From contig JAUIMM010000113.1 in the NCBI GenBank assembly GCA_031769625.1, positions 13,674,501 to 13,738,500 on the forward strand: 64,000 nucleotides of DNA, given 5' to 3'. Under the pieces are notes generated by a model that was not told the origin of the DNA, searched no databases, and saw only the letters and a program-made list of their open reading frames with translations. This DNA comes from Taudactylus pleione (Eukaryota; Chordata; Amphibia; Anura; Myobatrachidae). Position numbers and translations under genes: made by a program. Numbering within the stretch: position 1 is the stretch's first letter; each line of letters begins with the position of its first letter. Positions 1-10,174 of this stretch are shown here, piece by piece.

Positions 1-400
1 GTCAGTGCTGACTTTTGTGAGGGCAGTTTCAATGGAGTGGAGAGAACGGAAGCCAGACTGAAAAGGGTCAAGAAGGGAGTGGGAAGAAAGAAACGTGTTG
101 AGGCGGTTGTAAACAATACGTTCAAGGAGTTTTTAGGCAAAAGGGAGGAGAGAGATAGGTCGGTAGTTAGAGAGAATGTTATGATCAAGGTTAGGTTTTT
201 TAAGAATGGGGGAGACAAGGGCATGCTTGAATGCAGAAGGAAAGGTGCCAGAAGAGAGGAAGATATTAAGGAGGTGGGCAATATGGGAGCAGACAGAAGA
301 GAAGAGGTAGCAGAGGGGATAGGGTCGAGGGGAGAGGTAGAAGGGAGGGAGGACTGGATAAGGGCCTTAACTTCCTCCCCAGTCACAGGGGAGAAGGATG
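1..400 (-). pseudogene. L2/CR1-type LINE reverse transcriptase fragment
   Basis: Read on the minus strand, this stretch gives the N-terminal half of a non-LTR reverse transcriptase: a proline-rich lead with an LDPIPS-like motif, then [38 protein letters not shown] and SIETALTKV. These are hallmark RT blocks of the L2/CR1 clade. The element runs off the window start, so the YADD catalytic block is not visible. An in-frame TAA just after the RPISLLPF block and frame changes show it is dead. The plus-strand open frame over the same bases (37-492) is rich in Arg, Lys and Glu and is an antisense shadow. Family assignment is firm at LINE level and moderate at L2/CR1 level. Confidence 0.8.
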
Positions 401-444
401 TCGGAGTCAGTTTGTATGTGTGTGTATGCTACTTAGCATATTTA

Positions 445-974
445 GGGGTATATTTACTAAGCAGTGTTAAGAGACAAAGTGAAATGAGATAAGGTACCAG
501 CCAATCAGCTCCTAACTGCCATGTCACAGGCTGTGTTTGAAAAATGACAGTTGGGAGCAGGGAAGAACTATGGGAGACAATGGAGGCGTCCGCGGCCGGG
601 CTCCAACTCTGAAGGGGCACCTCCTCCATTGTCCACAATATATTCACCCCACTTAGGGCTGTAACGACAGTATGTACCCGGAGTGTACCGTCACAGCCGC
701 CCAATACATAGCACCTCTTCCCGGCACTTGAGAAGCCACCATACACTAGTGCAGAGCTCCATGTCAGACCATCAGCTGCTGCCTTCGTCTATCTATAGCC
801 TGTCTGCATGCGAATTTCTACATTACAATGTCAGTGGCTGTGACGGTGGAGGGCACCAAATTATAACTTGCCTCCGGGCATCTGGGATGAATTTACGCCA
901 CTGGTTGGAGCTGATTGGCTGGTACCTTATCACCTTTCACTTTGTCTCCTAACACTGCTTAGTAAATAGACCCC
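445..974. mobile_element. Harbinger-like MITE, TIR GGGGTMTATTTACTAAGC
   Basis: Inverted termini of about 70 bp: the left end reads GGGGTATATTTACTAAGCAG and the right end is its near complement, both running on into AGGTACCAGCCAATCAGCTCC. Flanking triplets are TTA and ATA, so the 3-bp duplication is imperfect. Sisters with clean TWA duplications lie at 44492-44648 and 55548-55742. A 12-bp direct repeat, GCTACTTAGCAT, sits just outside (428-439 and 978-989). No transposase is present. Confidence 0.8.
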
Positions 975-1139
975 ATAGCTACTTAGCATCAGGCCCTGTC
1001 CCCTGGGGGATGAGAGACCAGTTCTGACTGGTTGCCCATCTATATAGTAGGCAGGTTTACACCAGGAGCACCTTGCCAGCAATCTGCTTCATCTCTCTGG
1101 GTTTTTTATTCCCTATGGATTATGATGGCTGGTAAGCAG

Positions 1140-1640
1140 TGCTTAGAGTGGTCCTAGAGACGTGGTGGAACTATGCCAGTAGTAGTGCCGCCAGTAGTAG
1201 TGTCTCCAGTAGTAGTGCCCCCAGTAGTAGTGCCCCCAGTAGTAGTACCCCTTACACAAAAAAAATAATATTAAAAACACAAACACAATACTAACCTTTA
1301 GCCCCGCTTCTGCGTCCGCTGCCGTCTGGTCCCACCGCTCCTCGGTACAATGGGAGAGATGTCATGACATCTCTCCCATTGTGCCCACCCGAGCTCAGGA
1401 GTGAACTCCAGCCTCCATCTGCCGCTGTAGGGAAGGAGGTGGGGCGCCCACAAATATCAAGATCTCAGTGGGCGCTTGGCAAATGGAGCCTCCCTGCGGC
1501 GTGGGGCAAGTGGCCGGGCAAGGTGGGATGGAGGAGGCGGAACTAATGGAACTGACGGAACACAGGTCCACCCTGTTCTGGCCCACTTTAACCCCTGTTG
1601 ATAAGTACTGTATATATTCTTCCCACTGCACTACAGAACA
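1140..1640. repeat. Fragment of the GGCGTAACTA-type hAT interior
   Basis: Holds a short AGTAGTAGTGCCCCC minisatellite (about 1185-1250), an A-rich stretch, and the palindrome GGGAGAGATGTCATGACATC (about 1350-1378). The same order of parts (minisatellite, A-rich, CTTACC/CTAACC, palindrome) occurs in the hAT elements ending at 30385 and 34773. No termini are visible, so this is an internal fragment. Confidence 0.6.
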
Positions 1641-1646
1641 AAATAA

Positions 1647-2065
1647 GGCCCTCATTCAGAGCCGTACGCTCTGAGCAGAGCGCACGCTCTGAATGAGGGC
1701 CGCCCTCCATAATTATGGAGCGTCCTCCTGGACGCTCGTATAGCTGTGGGTCACCACCCACAGCCTATACGAGCGTGCAGTTTGATGGCCGCGATGGTCT
1801 TGACCATCGCGACCATCGAAACTGCGTGCAAAAGCCTGCGGTTGAGTTTTTCAACCGCAAGGCCCGGGGTGATTTTGGCTCTATCAGAGCCAAAATCACT
1901 CCCACTGACATCACTAGTGATGTCAGTGGGCCGGCTTCTGACGATAGGCGTTCCCTTGGGAACGCCCCCGTCAGGGAGGCACGCCCCCGGCACGCCCACC
2001 AAAGGGGGCGTGCTGTCAATCAACATCGACAGCACGCCCCCTTTGATCAGACACAACGAGCGAAG
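1647..2065. mobile_element. Hairpin-chain MITE, 3'-truncated copy
   Basis: Begins GGCCCTCATTCAGAGCC after a TAA triplet and runs through successive hairpins: GACGCTCGTATAG...CTATACGAGCG, a GGTC/GACC-rich stem, TTTTGGCTCT...AGAGCCAAAA, the 30-bp palindrome at 1901-1930, and a stem built on GGGGGCGTGCTGTC. The series stops near 2065, where TA-rich sequence begins and no closing terminus follows. The hairpins match those of 23274-23814, 24141-24682 and 58742-59275. Confidence 0.75.
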
Positions 2066-2087
2066 GATAAAAAAAATTCTAATTATA

Positions 2088-2122
<35 letters not shown>

Positions 2123-2507
2123 TACTGTATATTCGCCAAGTCACTATGTAGGTATTTATTTTCTTGCCTGATCTTCCATCTTCAGTTTTCTCCATTGTTA
2201 TTCCCTTTTTCCTTCTCTCATCATGTTCTTCCCCCATTTCCTCCCGTCCCCTCTGTCCATCCACATTTCCTCCTATTTCCCTCTGTCGGCCCCCCTTTAC
2301 TCCCATCCACCTCTGTTTGTCCCACTTCTTCCCGCCTCACCCTATTTTCCCCCCTTTCCTCCTGTCTCCATCTTTGCCCCCTCTCCCATGTATATATAAA
2401 TATATACATAATATAATGTGATCTAGCAACACCTACTGTAATGATAACTGGGCATATATTACAGTAGGTGTCCCTGGAGCAACGTATACAAATCACATTA
2501 CTGTGTG

Positions 2508-2545
<38 letters not shown>

Positions 2546-2549
2546 TGCA

Positions 2550-2584
<35 letters not shown>

Positions 2585-2640
2585 GGATGGATGTGTGTAT
2601 GTAATATGATCTGTGTATCTTGCTCCAGCGAAACCTACTA
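2066..2640. repeat. TA microsatellites and pyrimidine-rich tract
   Basis: Three TA-type microsatellites (about 2094-2121, 2511-2541, 2561-2584) flank a C/T-rich tract (2170-2395). A loose inverted repeat (about 2420-2500) pairs CACCTACTGTAAT with ATTACAGTAGGTG. Open frames here arise from low-complexity sequence. No gene seen. Confidence 0.7.
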
Positions 2641-3486
2641 TAATATGGGGCCCCAAATCGGTATCTTGCCTAGGGCCCCCTGAGGTCAAAATCCGGCTCT
2701 GGGTGGGACTGAGAGAGGGGAACACTGAGGAGCTTTACAGCAGCAGGATCTTGCACAACAGTGTTCGATAACCCATACGGTAGTGAGCATTTTGTGCTAA
2801 TTAGGCATTTGGCCGGTTAGGCGAAGGGTGCGAGACGGACTGGCCTTGCCAGCGTTTAGATGCCGCGGGAATGGCAATTCGCACCCTTCGCTGACAATTG
2901 AATTCCCCCTTTGCATATATGACTTAAAGTGCTACAGTTATCTTCTGGTGAAATCCTTTTTTGCACTGTAATCCTATACTCATGTAAAGAGTTCATTTAA
3001 AAACAAAATAGTTTACATTAATTTGATGACATCAAATTAATATTAGAAGTAAAACTTAACACTGGGGTTCTTTTTAAGGCTTGAGACCCCCATTCATGAT
3101 TCTTTTTCAGATCAAAAACTTATAATTAACTTTATTTAGATTCCACATTAAACAAACTGTGCTCTTTTAAAGAGGACAAGTATAACAACCTATCAGATTG
3201 TAGCTATCATTTTATAGAATGTACTTGATAAATGATAACTACAGTTGATTGTTGCTATGGGCAACTTAATTTTCCTCTTTAGAAGTTTGACACATCTCCC
3301 CCTATATTTATTAAGATTTTACTATGAAATATATTCTAACAATATTAATAATCAGTTTATTAGTTTATATCTTAGTAAAGCAAAGCTTCTAGCTCTATTG
3401 GTATGAAAACCTGTTTTTCTGGTTCGCAATATATGTTAAAGACGACTAACCTGTCAAGCTACATAATTTTATTAATGACGCAATGA
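2641..3486. other. Intergenic; one hAT terminus and one hairpin
   Basis: The stretch around 2646-2702 (GGGGCCCCAAATCGG to ATCCGGCTCTG) looks like the right end of a hAT family starting CAGAGCCGGAT; a diverged relative ends near 16733. A stem GCGAAGGGTGCGA/TCGCACCCTTCGC spans about 2821-2892. The rest is AT-rich with no recognisable gene. Confidence 0.4.
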
Positions 3487-3870
3487 CAGGTTTGCCTACC
3501 CTCCCGATTTGGCCGGGAGCCCCCTGATTTTCGGGTGCCGCTCCTGGCCCCCCGGAAAGGCAGGCAAGCCTCCCGACATTCCCCAACCCTCCCGACCTCC
3601 ACCCAGAATAAACTAGTAATCCCCACAGCGGGGAGGCCGGTGACGAGATTAGGGCTGAATCGCGTCATCGTGGCCCCGCCCCCTGCTTCACAGTGCCGAA
3701 ATACACGGCATTGTGAAGAGGGGGCGGGACCACGATGACACAATCATGCGGCCCCACCCCTGGCTCCACCCCCAACGTGTCACAGCTGTCCGGACACACC
3801 CCCGGACACGCTGTTAGCTGACAATCAGCTTTACTTCCCGAAAGTAGGGAGCTGATTGTCAGCAAGTATG
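3487..3870. mobile_element. hAT MITE of the CATACTTGCC family
   Basis: Flanked by a perfect 8-bp duplication CGCAATGA (3479-3486 and 3871-3878). The left end CAGGTTTGCCTACCCTCCC and right end CAGCAAGTATG are inverted versions of the CATACTTGCCTACC terminus shared with 4524-4888, 25457-25768 and 45066-45466. The interior is GC-rich with CACGATGA...TCATCGTGG stems and no transposase. Confidence 0.85.
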
Positions 3871-4385
3871 CGCAATGATATGAACTGTAGGTCAGAACCA
3901 GGCAAACTACAGACAGAGGGGCTTAAGCAGAGTGAGATCTGTGCCTGTTTGTGTAGTGATTAATACGCACAATAGCACACATATGCATCTATGCAGATTT
4001 GCGTGACTATGATATGCCCTCTTACGCCTGGAGAGGTGAGACAGTGAAGAGAAGGGGCAGACTAGCATAGGCGAGCGTGTATTTGCGCAATTGTGAATTG
4101 ATGCGGAGCGGTACAGAAATTCATATAGGCCAGTTCAAAGCGTATTATTTGCTGGTAATTGAGGACAGGTGCCAGTGCACGATGACGATGATAGTCACCA
4201 GCACTAGTAAGCTGCTTGTGATTGGCTGATTGTGAATGCATCACTGATGATGTTAGGTGCTTTCATCATTGCTTGTGCATATATTGGAGTCAATTCAATT
4301 GGCCGTGATATGCCGTTTATCGCTTTTCGTGACCTGTATTTGCATCAGACCAATTGAGGTGTGCTGTAAAATTGATGATGTAGAG

Positions 4386-5107
4386 CAGGGGTGGGGAACC
4401 TTTTTTCTGCCGAGGGCCATTTTGATATATATAACATTTTTCACTGGGCCCGGTGTAGGCCACACCCCCTACATGTGATGTCACACAGGGGCGGGGCCAC
4501 ACTCGCCAGTGATTACAGCAATACATACTTGCCGACATTCAGCTCCCTCCTTCCGGGGGGAGCTGAATGCCTGCATTCTGTGGGGGGCGTGGCCGGGCTA
4601 TGATGCCGTTTTGGGGGCGGGCCCGGGGGCGTGACCGCACGATCACGTCATCGTGGCCCGCCCCCTCTTCACAATGCCGGAAAAAAGGCATTGTGAAGCA
4701 GGGGGCGGAGCCACGATGATGCGATTCAGCGCGAATCACGTCATCGGGCCCCTCGGCAGCGGGGTTTTTTACTAGTAGTCTGGGGGGGTAGGCGGCAGCC
4801 GGGAGGCTTGCCTGCCTTTCCGGGGGGTCGGGAGCGGCACCCGATATTCGGGAGGCTCCCGACCAAATCGGGAGGGTAGGCAAGCCTGCAGCAATGCCTG
4901 GAGCGGGGAGCTGTAAGGGCAGCGGTGTGACCGTCTGAAGTGTCCTAAGGACGCTCCAGGCAGCACTGCTGCATAGATTCTGGCTGCAGGGTGCCATTAT
5001 AAGCACACTGCTAGCCAGATGAGGCTAGCAGAAAAAAGCTCAGAGAGCCAGACCAAATGATTCTGGGGGCCTTATACGTCCCCTGGGCCTGAGGTTCCCC
5101 ATCCCTG
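4386..5107. mobile_element. Non-autonomous hAT, TIR CAGGGGTGGGGAACC
   Basis: Perfect 8-bp duplication ATGTAGAG (4378-4385 and 5108-5115). The termini are CAGGGGTGGGGAACCT and GAGGTTCCCCATCCCTG, a classic vertebrate hAT end followed by the GAGGGCCATTTTGAT stretch often seen in such elements. It carries a further hAT MITE at 4524-4888 and no transposase frame. Confidence 0.9.
4524..4888. mobile_element. hAT MITE (CATACTTGCC family) nested in a hAT
   Basis: Starts CATACTTGCCGACATTCAGC and ends GGAGGGTAGGCAAGCCTG, with near-perfect 8-bp flanks CAGCAATA/CAGCAATG (4516-4523 and 4889-4896). The interior shares the CACGATGA/TCATCG stems and the CCGGAAAGGCAGGCAAGC-type block (here on the opposite strand) with 3487-3870. 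Confidence 0.8.
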
Positions 5108-5169
5108 ATGTAGAGGATACTATAAGTAGTGATGCTCCACAGCATATCAAACCTAATTGAATTGGTCCC

Positions 5170-6131
5170 ATTATGATTTTATGTGTCTGTTTTTAGTCAT
5201 TTATTTATTATTTGTGTATTACAGAGTTCTATTAAAAAGGTTTAGAATGCAAATTTCACAAATAAAACATATGCTTAAGTAAACTTGATGCATTTGTTAC
5301 TGGAGACAAACTACACACATCGTGCAATACAGTAGTTGCCACTTTGCATATTCACACAGTTACGACTCATTTTACAGTCTCCAAAGTAATTTCTAAGGAT
5401 TTTTATATATAAAAGACCAGTATATTTGGCTATTTTTAGCTTAATTGTGAACAAATGTTTGATTACTTACTAGATTTACACTCAATGAACATTAATTTTC
5501 TCTAAACAAATGTATTTCAGTAGATTTATGATAATAAACAGTAATAAAATTAGCACATAGCGCATAATAGGAGAATGCTGGAAAGCAGAGGGTGTCAGTA
5601 GCCATCGGAACAGGAGATGCTATGTAATATAATTAGAGAATACAAAACACAATTACCTGACTAGTCCGTTTGTCTCTTGCTTGTGGAGATGAGAGCTGTC
5701 ATTGGGATACCAGAGGAAACAATGAACATTATACAGCGTACAGTCCCTCCTAGCACTGACAGTTCCCTCCTCCCATCGTCACGCACATTCTTAGCTCTCT
5801 TTTACTGGAACAAGGAGTTTTCATACAGTTTTGTCTGTCAGAAAACTTCCTGGTGATGGCAGATAAAAAATACTTTGTGTGACAGTTTGTTTAGTAATTG
5901 TAAAAAGTAACATGCAAAGTAGCACCAGACACATAAGTAATGTCTTATACGCTGAGCATGATACAAATAACTTTATGTAAGTAGAACTATTTATTGCCTT
6001 TCTACTGTGGACAAAGTCCATGTACAATGACACAATTATTGTTAAGTTGTTAAGGTAATATTGCTGACATGTAAGAGTTTGCGTCAAGGGCATATTAAGA
6101 GAGGAGGGGGCCGTGTGCAGTCTCTCCGTAT
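5170..6131. other. Unassigned AT-rich sequence
   Basis: AT-rich sequence without a recognisable domain, long tandem repeat or TIR pair. The minus-strand frame starting in the neighbouring MITE (5821-6372) has no recognisable motif. I see no gene. Confidence 0.5.
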
Positions 6132-6647
6132 GGGGGTCATTCAGAGTCGGTCGCAAGCGAGGAGTGCTCGCAACCGACTCGATGTTGCCCCACTGGGTAT
6201 GTGCACGACGGAGCCGGCTCCGTCGTGCGCATGCGCGAGACCCGGCTAGCGATGGATGCTCCGTCGCTAGGGGTCTCTCAGCAGACGGGGCGAGCTGTCG
6301 ATGGTGAGTGACAGCTCGCCCCATTTGGGAGGCGGGCAGGGGGCGTGCCTGCCCAAACTGAGGCGTTCCCACCGGAACGCTTGCCGTTTGTTGGCGGCCC
6401 CGGAGCTTCCTGCTCGATCAGAGCAGGAAGCTCCCTGGGGCTTACGAGTGCCCAGACCCAACCTTAGGGTCTGGTCGTAAGAGCCGATGGTCTTGACCAT
6501 CGCAACCATCACCCATGTCGGTCGCTAGAGCTGTGGGTGTTAACCCACAGCTTAGCGATCGACAAGGAGGTGGTCGTTCAGGTTGCAAGCGGCCACCCTG
6601 ATTCAGTGCGACCGCTTGCAACTAACGACCGCCTCTGAATGAGTTCC
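6132..6647. mobile_element. Hairpin-chain MITE, diverged copy
   Basis: Termini GGGGGTCATTCAGAG and CTCTGAATGAGTTCC are inverted. Flanking triplets TAT and AAT agree at two of three bases. Inside are consecutive stems: GGAGCCGGCTCC, CTAGCGATGG...CCGTCGCTAG, a GACAGCTCGCCCC stem, GGCGTTCC/GGAACGC, GAGCAGGAAGCTC, CCAGACC/GGTCTGG and GCTGTGGGT/ACCCACAGC. The hairpin order matches the other copies although sequences differ. Confidence 0.7.
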
Positions 6648-6825
6648 AATGTCTAGATACACACAAGATGTTAGACAGTCAATAGGTTGACTGGGACAAA
6701 AGGTTGACAGAGACAAAAGGTTGACACGCTAAAAGTCGACATGTAAATATGGTAGACAATGTCAAAGGATAGACACAAAAATGGTCAACCCAATATGGTC
6801 GACACATGATTTATTTTGTTTTTTA

Positions 6826-7045
6826 GGGTGAGGTTTAGGGTTAGGCACTTACTGGAGGGTTAGGCACTTATCCTGACGGTTAGGGGCAGACACTTACTCT
6901 GATGGTTAGGGTTAGGCATCAGGAGGGAGGGTTAGAGTTAGGCACTTACCAGAGGGTTAGGGTTAGGCACTAGAAGGGACGATTAGGGTCAGGCACCTAC
7001 CCCGACGGTTAGGGTTAGGCACCAGGTGGGAGGGTTAGGGTGAAG
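6826..7045. repeat. Degenerate TTAGGG-containing minisatellite
   Basis: About seven loose units built on GGTTAGGGTTAGGCACTTAC with variable spacers such as CAGAGGG and CCGACGG. The TTAGGG match is confined to short cores, and the array sits inside a MITE. A TAACCC-type counterpart occurs at 42385-42660. Confidence 0.75.
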
Positions 7046-7177
7046 ATTAGGGCTAAAAAAAAAAATAATAATAATAATGTCGGCCATTGTTGAGTCGACC
7101 AAGGTCATGTCGACCTTTTAACCTCGTCGACCATTTGTTTCTGTTGGCCTTCTTACATGTCGGTTTTAGAGTGTGTC

Positions 7178-8316
7178 TGTCAGAGTTCAGCCGGGGATCG
7201 GCCGTCCCTTACCGTCCCGCCGGCTTCCTCTCACTTCCCGGGCAGTCAGGCGGCTGGTGCGGCGACGTGGGAGGTGCTGAGCATTCTCCCTGATGCTGGT
7301 GTGTCGGGCGGCCTGGTGTGCGGGGATCAGAGTCTCCGTCATGGGCACCGCCAATACACTTCCCCTTGTGACTTCCGTCCCTGATAGTCTGGCCGGTCAG
7401 CAGACGCTGTGGACCAATCAGCAGGCTTCCAGGGGTATACATCCGGCTCCTGTGTATCAGGTAATTGCCTGAACAACCATTGTTGCTGCTAGTGTTACTA
7501 GTGGTCTCTCATTCCAGGTTCCCTTGCTTCCAGGGAGCTAATCCCAGCGTGTCAGTTTTCCACGAGCAACAGTGCTTTACCACCGCAGCCTGTGTGCAGT
7601 ATACCATCCATCTCACCAGTGCTTTACCACTGCAACCTGTGTGCAGTATACCATCCATCTCACCAGTGCTTTACCACTGCAGCCTGTGTGCAGTATACCG
7701 TCCATCTCACCAGTGCTTTACCACCGCAGCCTGTGTGCAGTATACCATCCATCTCACCAGTGCTTTACCATCACAGCCTGAGTGCAGCGATATATATCCA
7801 CCTCTCCAGTACTTACCACCACAGTCCGGGTCCAATACCACTACCCACCTCGTTACTGGACTCCGTGGTCGCTACCCGTTTCACACGTTATTGCACCGTG
7901 GTGCATTCCTACCGACCGGCAGCCCGGTAGGGTGCGTGCGCAGTCACACTCCGCAGTGCATACTCCCTTGTATCTCAAGTACAGTATCCCGAACTGGGGG
8001 TTCCACCCCAGTTCCTACGTGCCTCCTACTGGCACCTTGCCCTAGGGCCACAGGTGTTTGTTTCTCCTTTTCCTGCAGGGCTTGGTCACCTAGTCAAAGG
8101 ACCACGACCTGCTTACGGGGTGCAGCTCAAGCCCATATACCGCTTGGGGGGGTCACTGGCGAACACCACCCCGTGGGTTAGATTCCGCACCTTTGACTAG
8201 GTCTCGCCAACGACCAAGACCCGTGGATGTGGAGATCGTACATTCAGGCCCCTCGCCTTCGTTTCTTCCCGCAGCCTCAGGCCTCGGCTTTAAAAGACCC
8301 GCCTCCCAGCGTGACA
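7178..8316 (+). repeat. 5' LTR of the gypsy element
   Basis: Starts TGTCAGAGTTCAGCCGGGG and ends CCCAGCGTGACA, with the inverted TGTCA/TGACA ends expected of an LTR. It pairs with 12930-14044. It contains a ~47-bp tandem repeat and is longer than its partner because of two extra short segments near 7255-7320. I saw no clear tRNA-type primer site directly after it. Confidence 0.9.
7567..7790 (+). repeat. ~47-bp tandem repeat inside the 5' LTR
   Basis: Four to five head-to-tail copies of a unit beginning CAGTGCTTTACCACCGCAG and ending CATCCATCTCAC. The array recurs at about 13295-13518 in the 3' LTR with the same copy number, so it predates insertion. Open frames through the LTRs (for example 7465-8181) are products of this array. 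Confidence 0.9.
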
Positions 8317-8331
8317 GTTTGTTCAGGCCAA

Positions 8332-9285
8332 ATGGAAGCCGCAGGCTCCCCAGGTACTGGGACTCTCCAGGAACTAATAACTCGCATGGATAACCAAGAG
8401 GCGGCACAGCAACACGTGGCCCAGTACCTACAAGAACTATCTGGTCAGCTCATGGCCATCCAGAATACCCTGGTATCTATGTCTCCCGCTCCGCCTTCTG
8501 TCGCTCTCGCAGTTTCTCCAGCATTACCTTCTGGGATCATTCCACAAAAGTCTCGTTTGCACCTGGCTACTCCTGAAAGGTTCGATGATAGTGTCGTGGT
8601 TTCATAAACCAGTGTGATATCCAGTTCGAATGCCTCACCCAGAACTTTCCTACCTCCCGGTCTAAAGTGGCATACGTAATCTCACTACTAACTGGGGCAG
8701 CCCTGGACTGGGTCTCCCCATTGTGGGAACGAGCGGATCCGGTGGTATCTAGATATGAAGACTTCGTAGCAGCCTTCAAAAGGATTTTCGATAAACCCGG
8801 AAGATCTGTCTCTGCTTCTTCGGATTTTCTTCATGTCCGCCAGGGTACCCGGTCCGTCGGGCAATACGTAGTACAATTTCAAACCCTTGCGTCCAAACTG
8901 AAGTGGAAAGAGGAAGCACTTAGGCAGCCTTCCTACATGGCTTATCAGAGAGGATGAAGGACGAATTGGCGTCAAGGGACTTACCTACCACCTTTTCAGA
9001 TATTATATCTCTCTGCATAAAAATCGATCTTCGCCACAGAGAGCGGTGGGGAAATAGGGGGCGTGGAGATCGTTCTCGGGATCGCCCATCCTTGGGAAGT
9101 CATTCCTTTCTTTCTCTCTCTAGCAGCGAGGAGCCGATACAGATAAACTGATCCAGGTTAAGTACAGCCGAATGTAACCGGCGTTTTCAAAATAAGCTGT
9201 GCTTGTATTGTGCTGCTCCGGAGCACATATTAAGGAATTGTCCTTTACTGGCGGGAAACGCGAAACCCTAGTTGATGTTGGGAGC
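8332..9285 (+). pseudogene. gag: Gypsy gag (nucleocapsid) remnant
   Basis: An ATG at 8332, 15 bases past the LTR, opens a frame with a coiled-coil-like N-terminus (LQELITRMDNQEAAQQH) followed by the PERFDD-type capsid start. The frame breaks at about 8600. The capsid core continues in another frame (LLTGAALDWVSPLWER, then the FDKPGR/QFQTLASKLKW region), breaks again near 8957, and ends with a CCHC zinc knuckle at 9200-9241 (C-x2-C-x4-H-x4-C, CLYCAAPEHILRNC). Gag would package the element RNA. The layout resembles gag of Sushi/Ty3-type vertebrate elements. Several frameshifts make it non-functional. Confidence 0.8.
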
Positions 9286-9640
9286 ATTCAATTAGGGGTT
9301 ATTTCAGAATCCTCCCAGATAACTGACAGTTTATGGCTCGTGTCGCTCCTCCTACCAGTCCAGGACAAGGACAATTAAAGCCCTTGTAGATTCCGGGGCT
9401 GCCGGGAATTTTATTTCTAAACCACTGGTTCAGACTCTAGGCATTCCAGTGGTTCCGTTGCCAAACAAATTACTGCTCTCTGGTGTGGATCGCAAAACCG
9501 TGCTAGGGGAATCTATTTCCTCAAAATACCCTGCCTGTGTCCCTCCAGGTTGGATGTCTGCACCGAGAAGCAATTGAATTTTTTGTACTTCCTAACTCAG
9601 CTTATGAGCTAGTTCTAGGCCTTCCCTGGCTAAGAAAGCA
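9286..9640 (+). pseudogene. pro: Gypsy aspartic protease remnant
   Basis: The active-site motif ALVDSGAAGNFIS lies at 9380-9418, with DSGA at 9389-9400, in the same frame as the zinc knuckle upstream. It is followed by LVQTLGIPVVPLP, typical of gypsy pepsin-like proteases that cleave the Gag-Pol polyprotein. The frame fails shortly after, near 9575, before a [19 protein letters not shown] segment in another frame that normally links protease to RT. No separate start is expected because this is part of the polyprotein. Confidence 0.8.
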
Positions 9641-9651
9641 CAATCCTACTT

Positions 9652-10170
9652 TTGAGTGGTCCAGTATGCAAATTTTATAATGGGATCCAAGTTGTTGCCG
9701 TGGATGTCTCACCCAAGTACTCCCTGTACGCACCCACGCTGTTCTCCCCAGTGGAAGTGGAAGTTCCTCCCCGTCTGACAAACCAAAAAACTCCTCTGTG
9801 TCCAGTCTACCAGCAGCTTATCAAGACTTTGCCGACGTATTCTGCGATTATGGTAAAGAATCGATACCCACTGCCTTTAATTCCGGAGCTTTTTGACAAG
9901 GTTCGCGGGACACATTTTTTCACCAAACTAGATCTACGGGGGGCATATAACCTAATACGTATTAAAGCTGGAGATGAGTGGAAGACCGCTTTAAATACAA
10001 GGGACGGCCACTTCGAATATCTTGTAATGCCCTTCGGACTCTGCAACGCCCCAGCGATATTCCAAGGTTATGTGAACAAATTCTTTCGGGACATTCTCTA
10101 TAGTTTTGTCATTGTCTACTTGGATGACATCTTAATTTTCTCTAAGAATCCACCACCAGCATGTTTGTGA
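9652..10170 (+). pseudogene. pol: Gypsy reverse transcriptase, N-terminal part
   Basis: The reading frame carries [33 protein letters not shown], the [18 protein letters not shown] block and the catalytic YLDD box at about 10117-10128 ([11 protein letters not shown]). The region between protease and RT (the DYADVF-like stretch near 9830) is damaged: a deletion joins [20 protein letters not shown] and appears to remove part of the linker. A frameshift at about 10150-10175 separates this part from the RT thumb. The enzyme copies element RNA into cDNA. Confidence 0.88.
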
Positions 10171-10174
10171 AGTC

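Larger units (their letters stand above)
4286..5169. mobile_element. Harbinger-like MITE, TIR GGAGTCAATTCAATT, interrupted
   Basis: The left end GGAGTCAATTCAATTGG and right end AATTGAATTGGTCCC are inverted repeats, flanked by ATT on both sides (4283-4285 and 5170-5172). A hAT element (4386-5107) splits it; removing that insert leaves a MITE of about 150 bp. This is the oldest of three nested layers here. Confidence 0.75.

Noticed and set aside
37..492. Arg/Glu-rich 151-codon frame on the plus strand
   Set aside because: It is the antisense of the LINE reverse-transcriptase fragment and runs into the next MITE.
1715..2416. 233-codon plus-strand frame
   Set aside because: It runs through the hairpin-chain MITE, a TA microsatellite and a pyrimidine tract; it has no domain and its composition follows the repeats.
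6826..7045. Interstitial telomere
   Set aside because: The TTAGGG units are separated by non-telomeric spacers and belong to a MITE with terminal inverted repeats.
7465..8181. 238-codon frame in the 5' LTR, and its partner at 13193-13720
   Set aside because: It spans the ~47-bp tandem array inside LTRs and repeats the same peptide. LTRs are not expected to code.
8153..8407. Antisense frames across the gypsy LTR/gag border
   Set aside because: Shadows of the sense element; no codon pattern or domain of their own.
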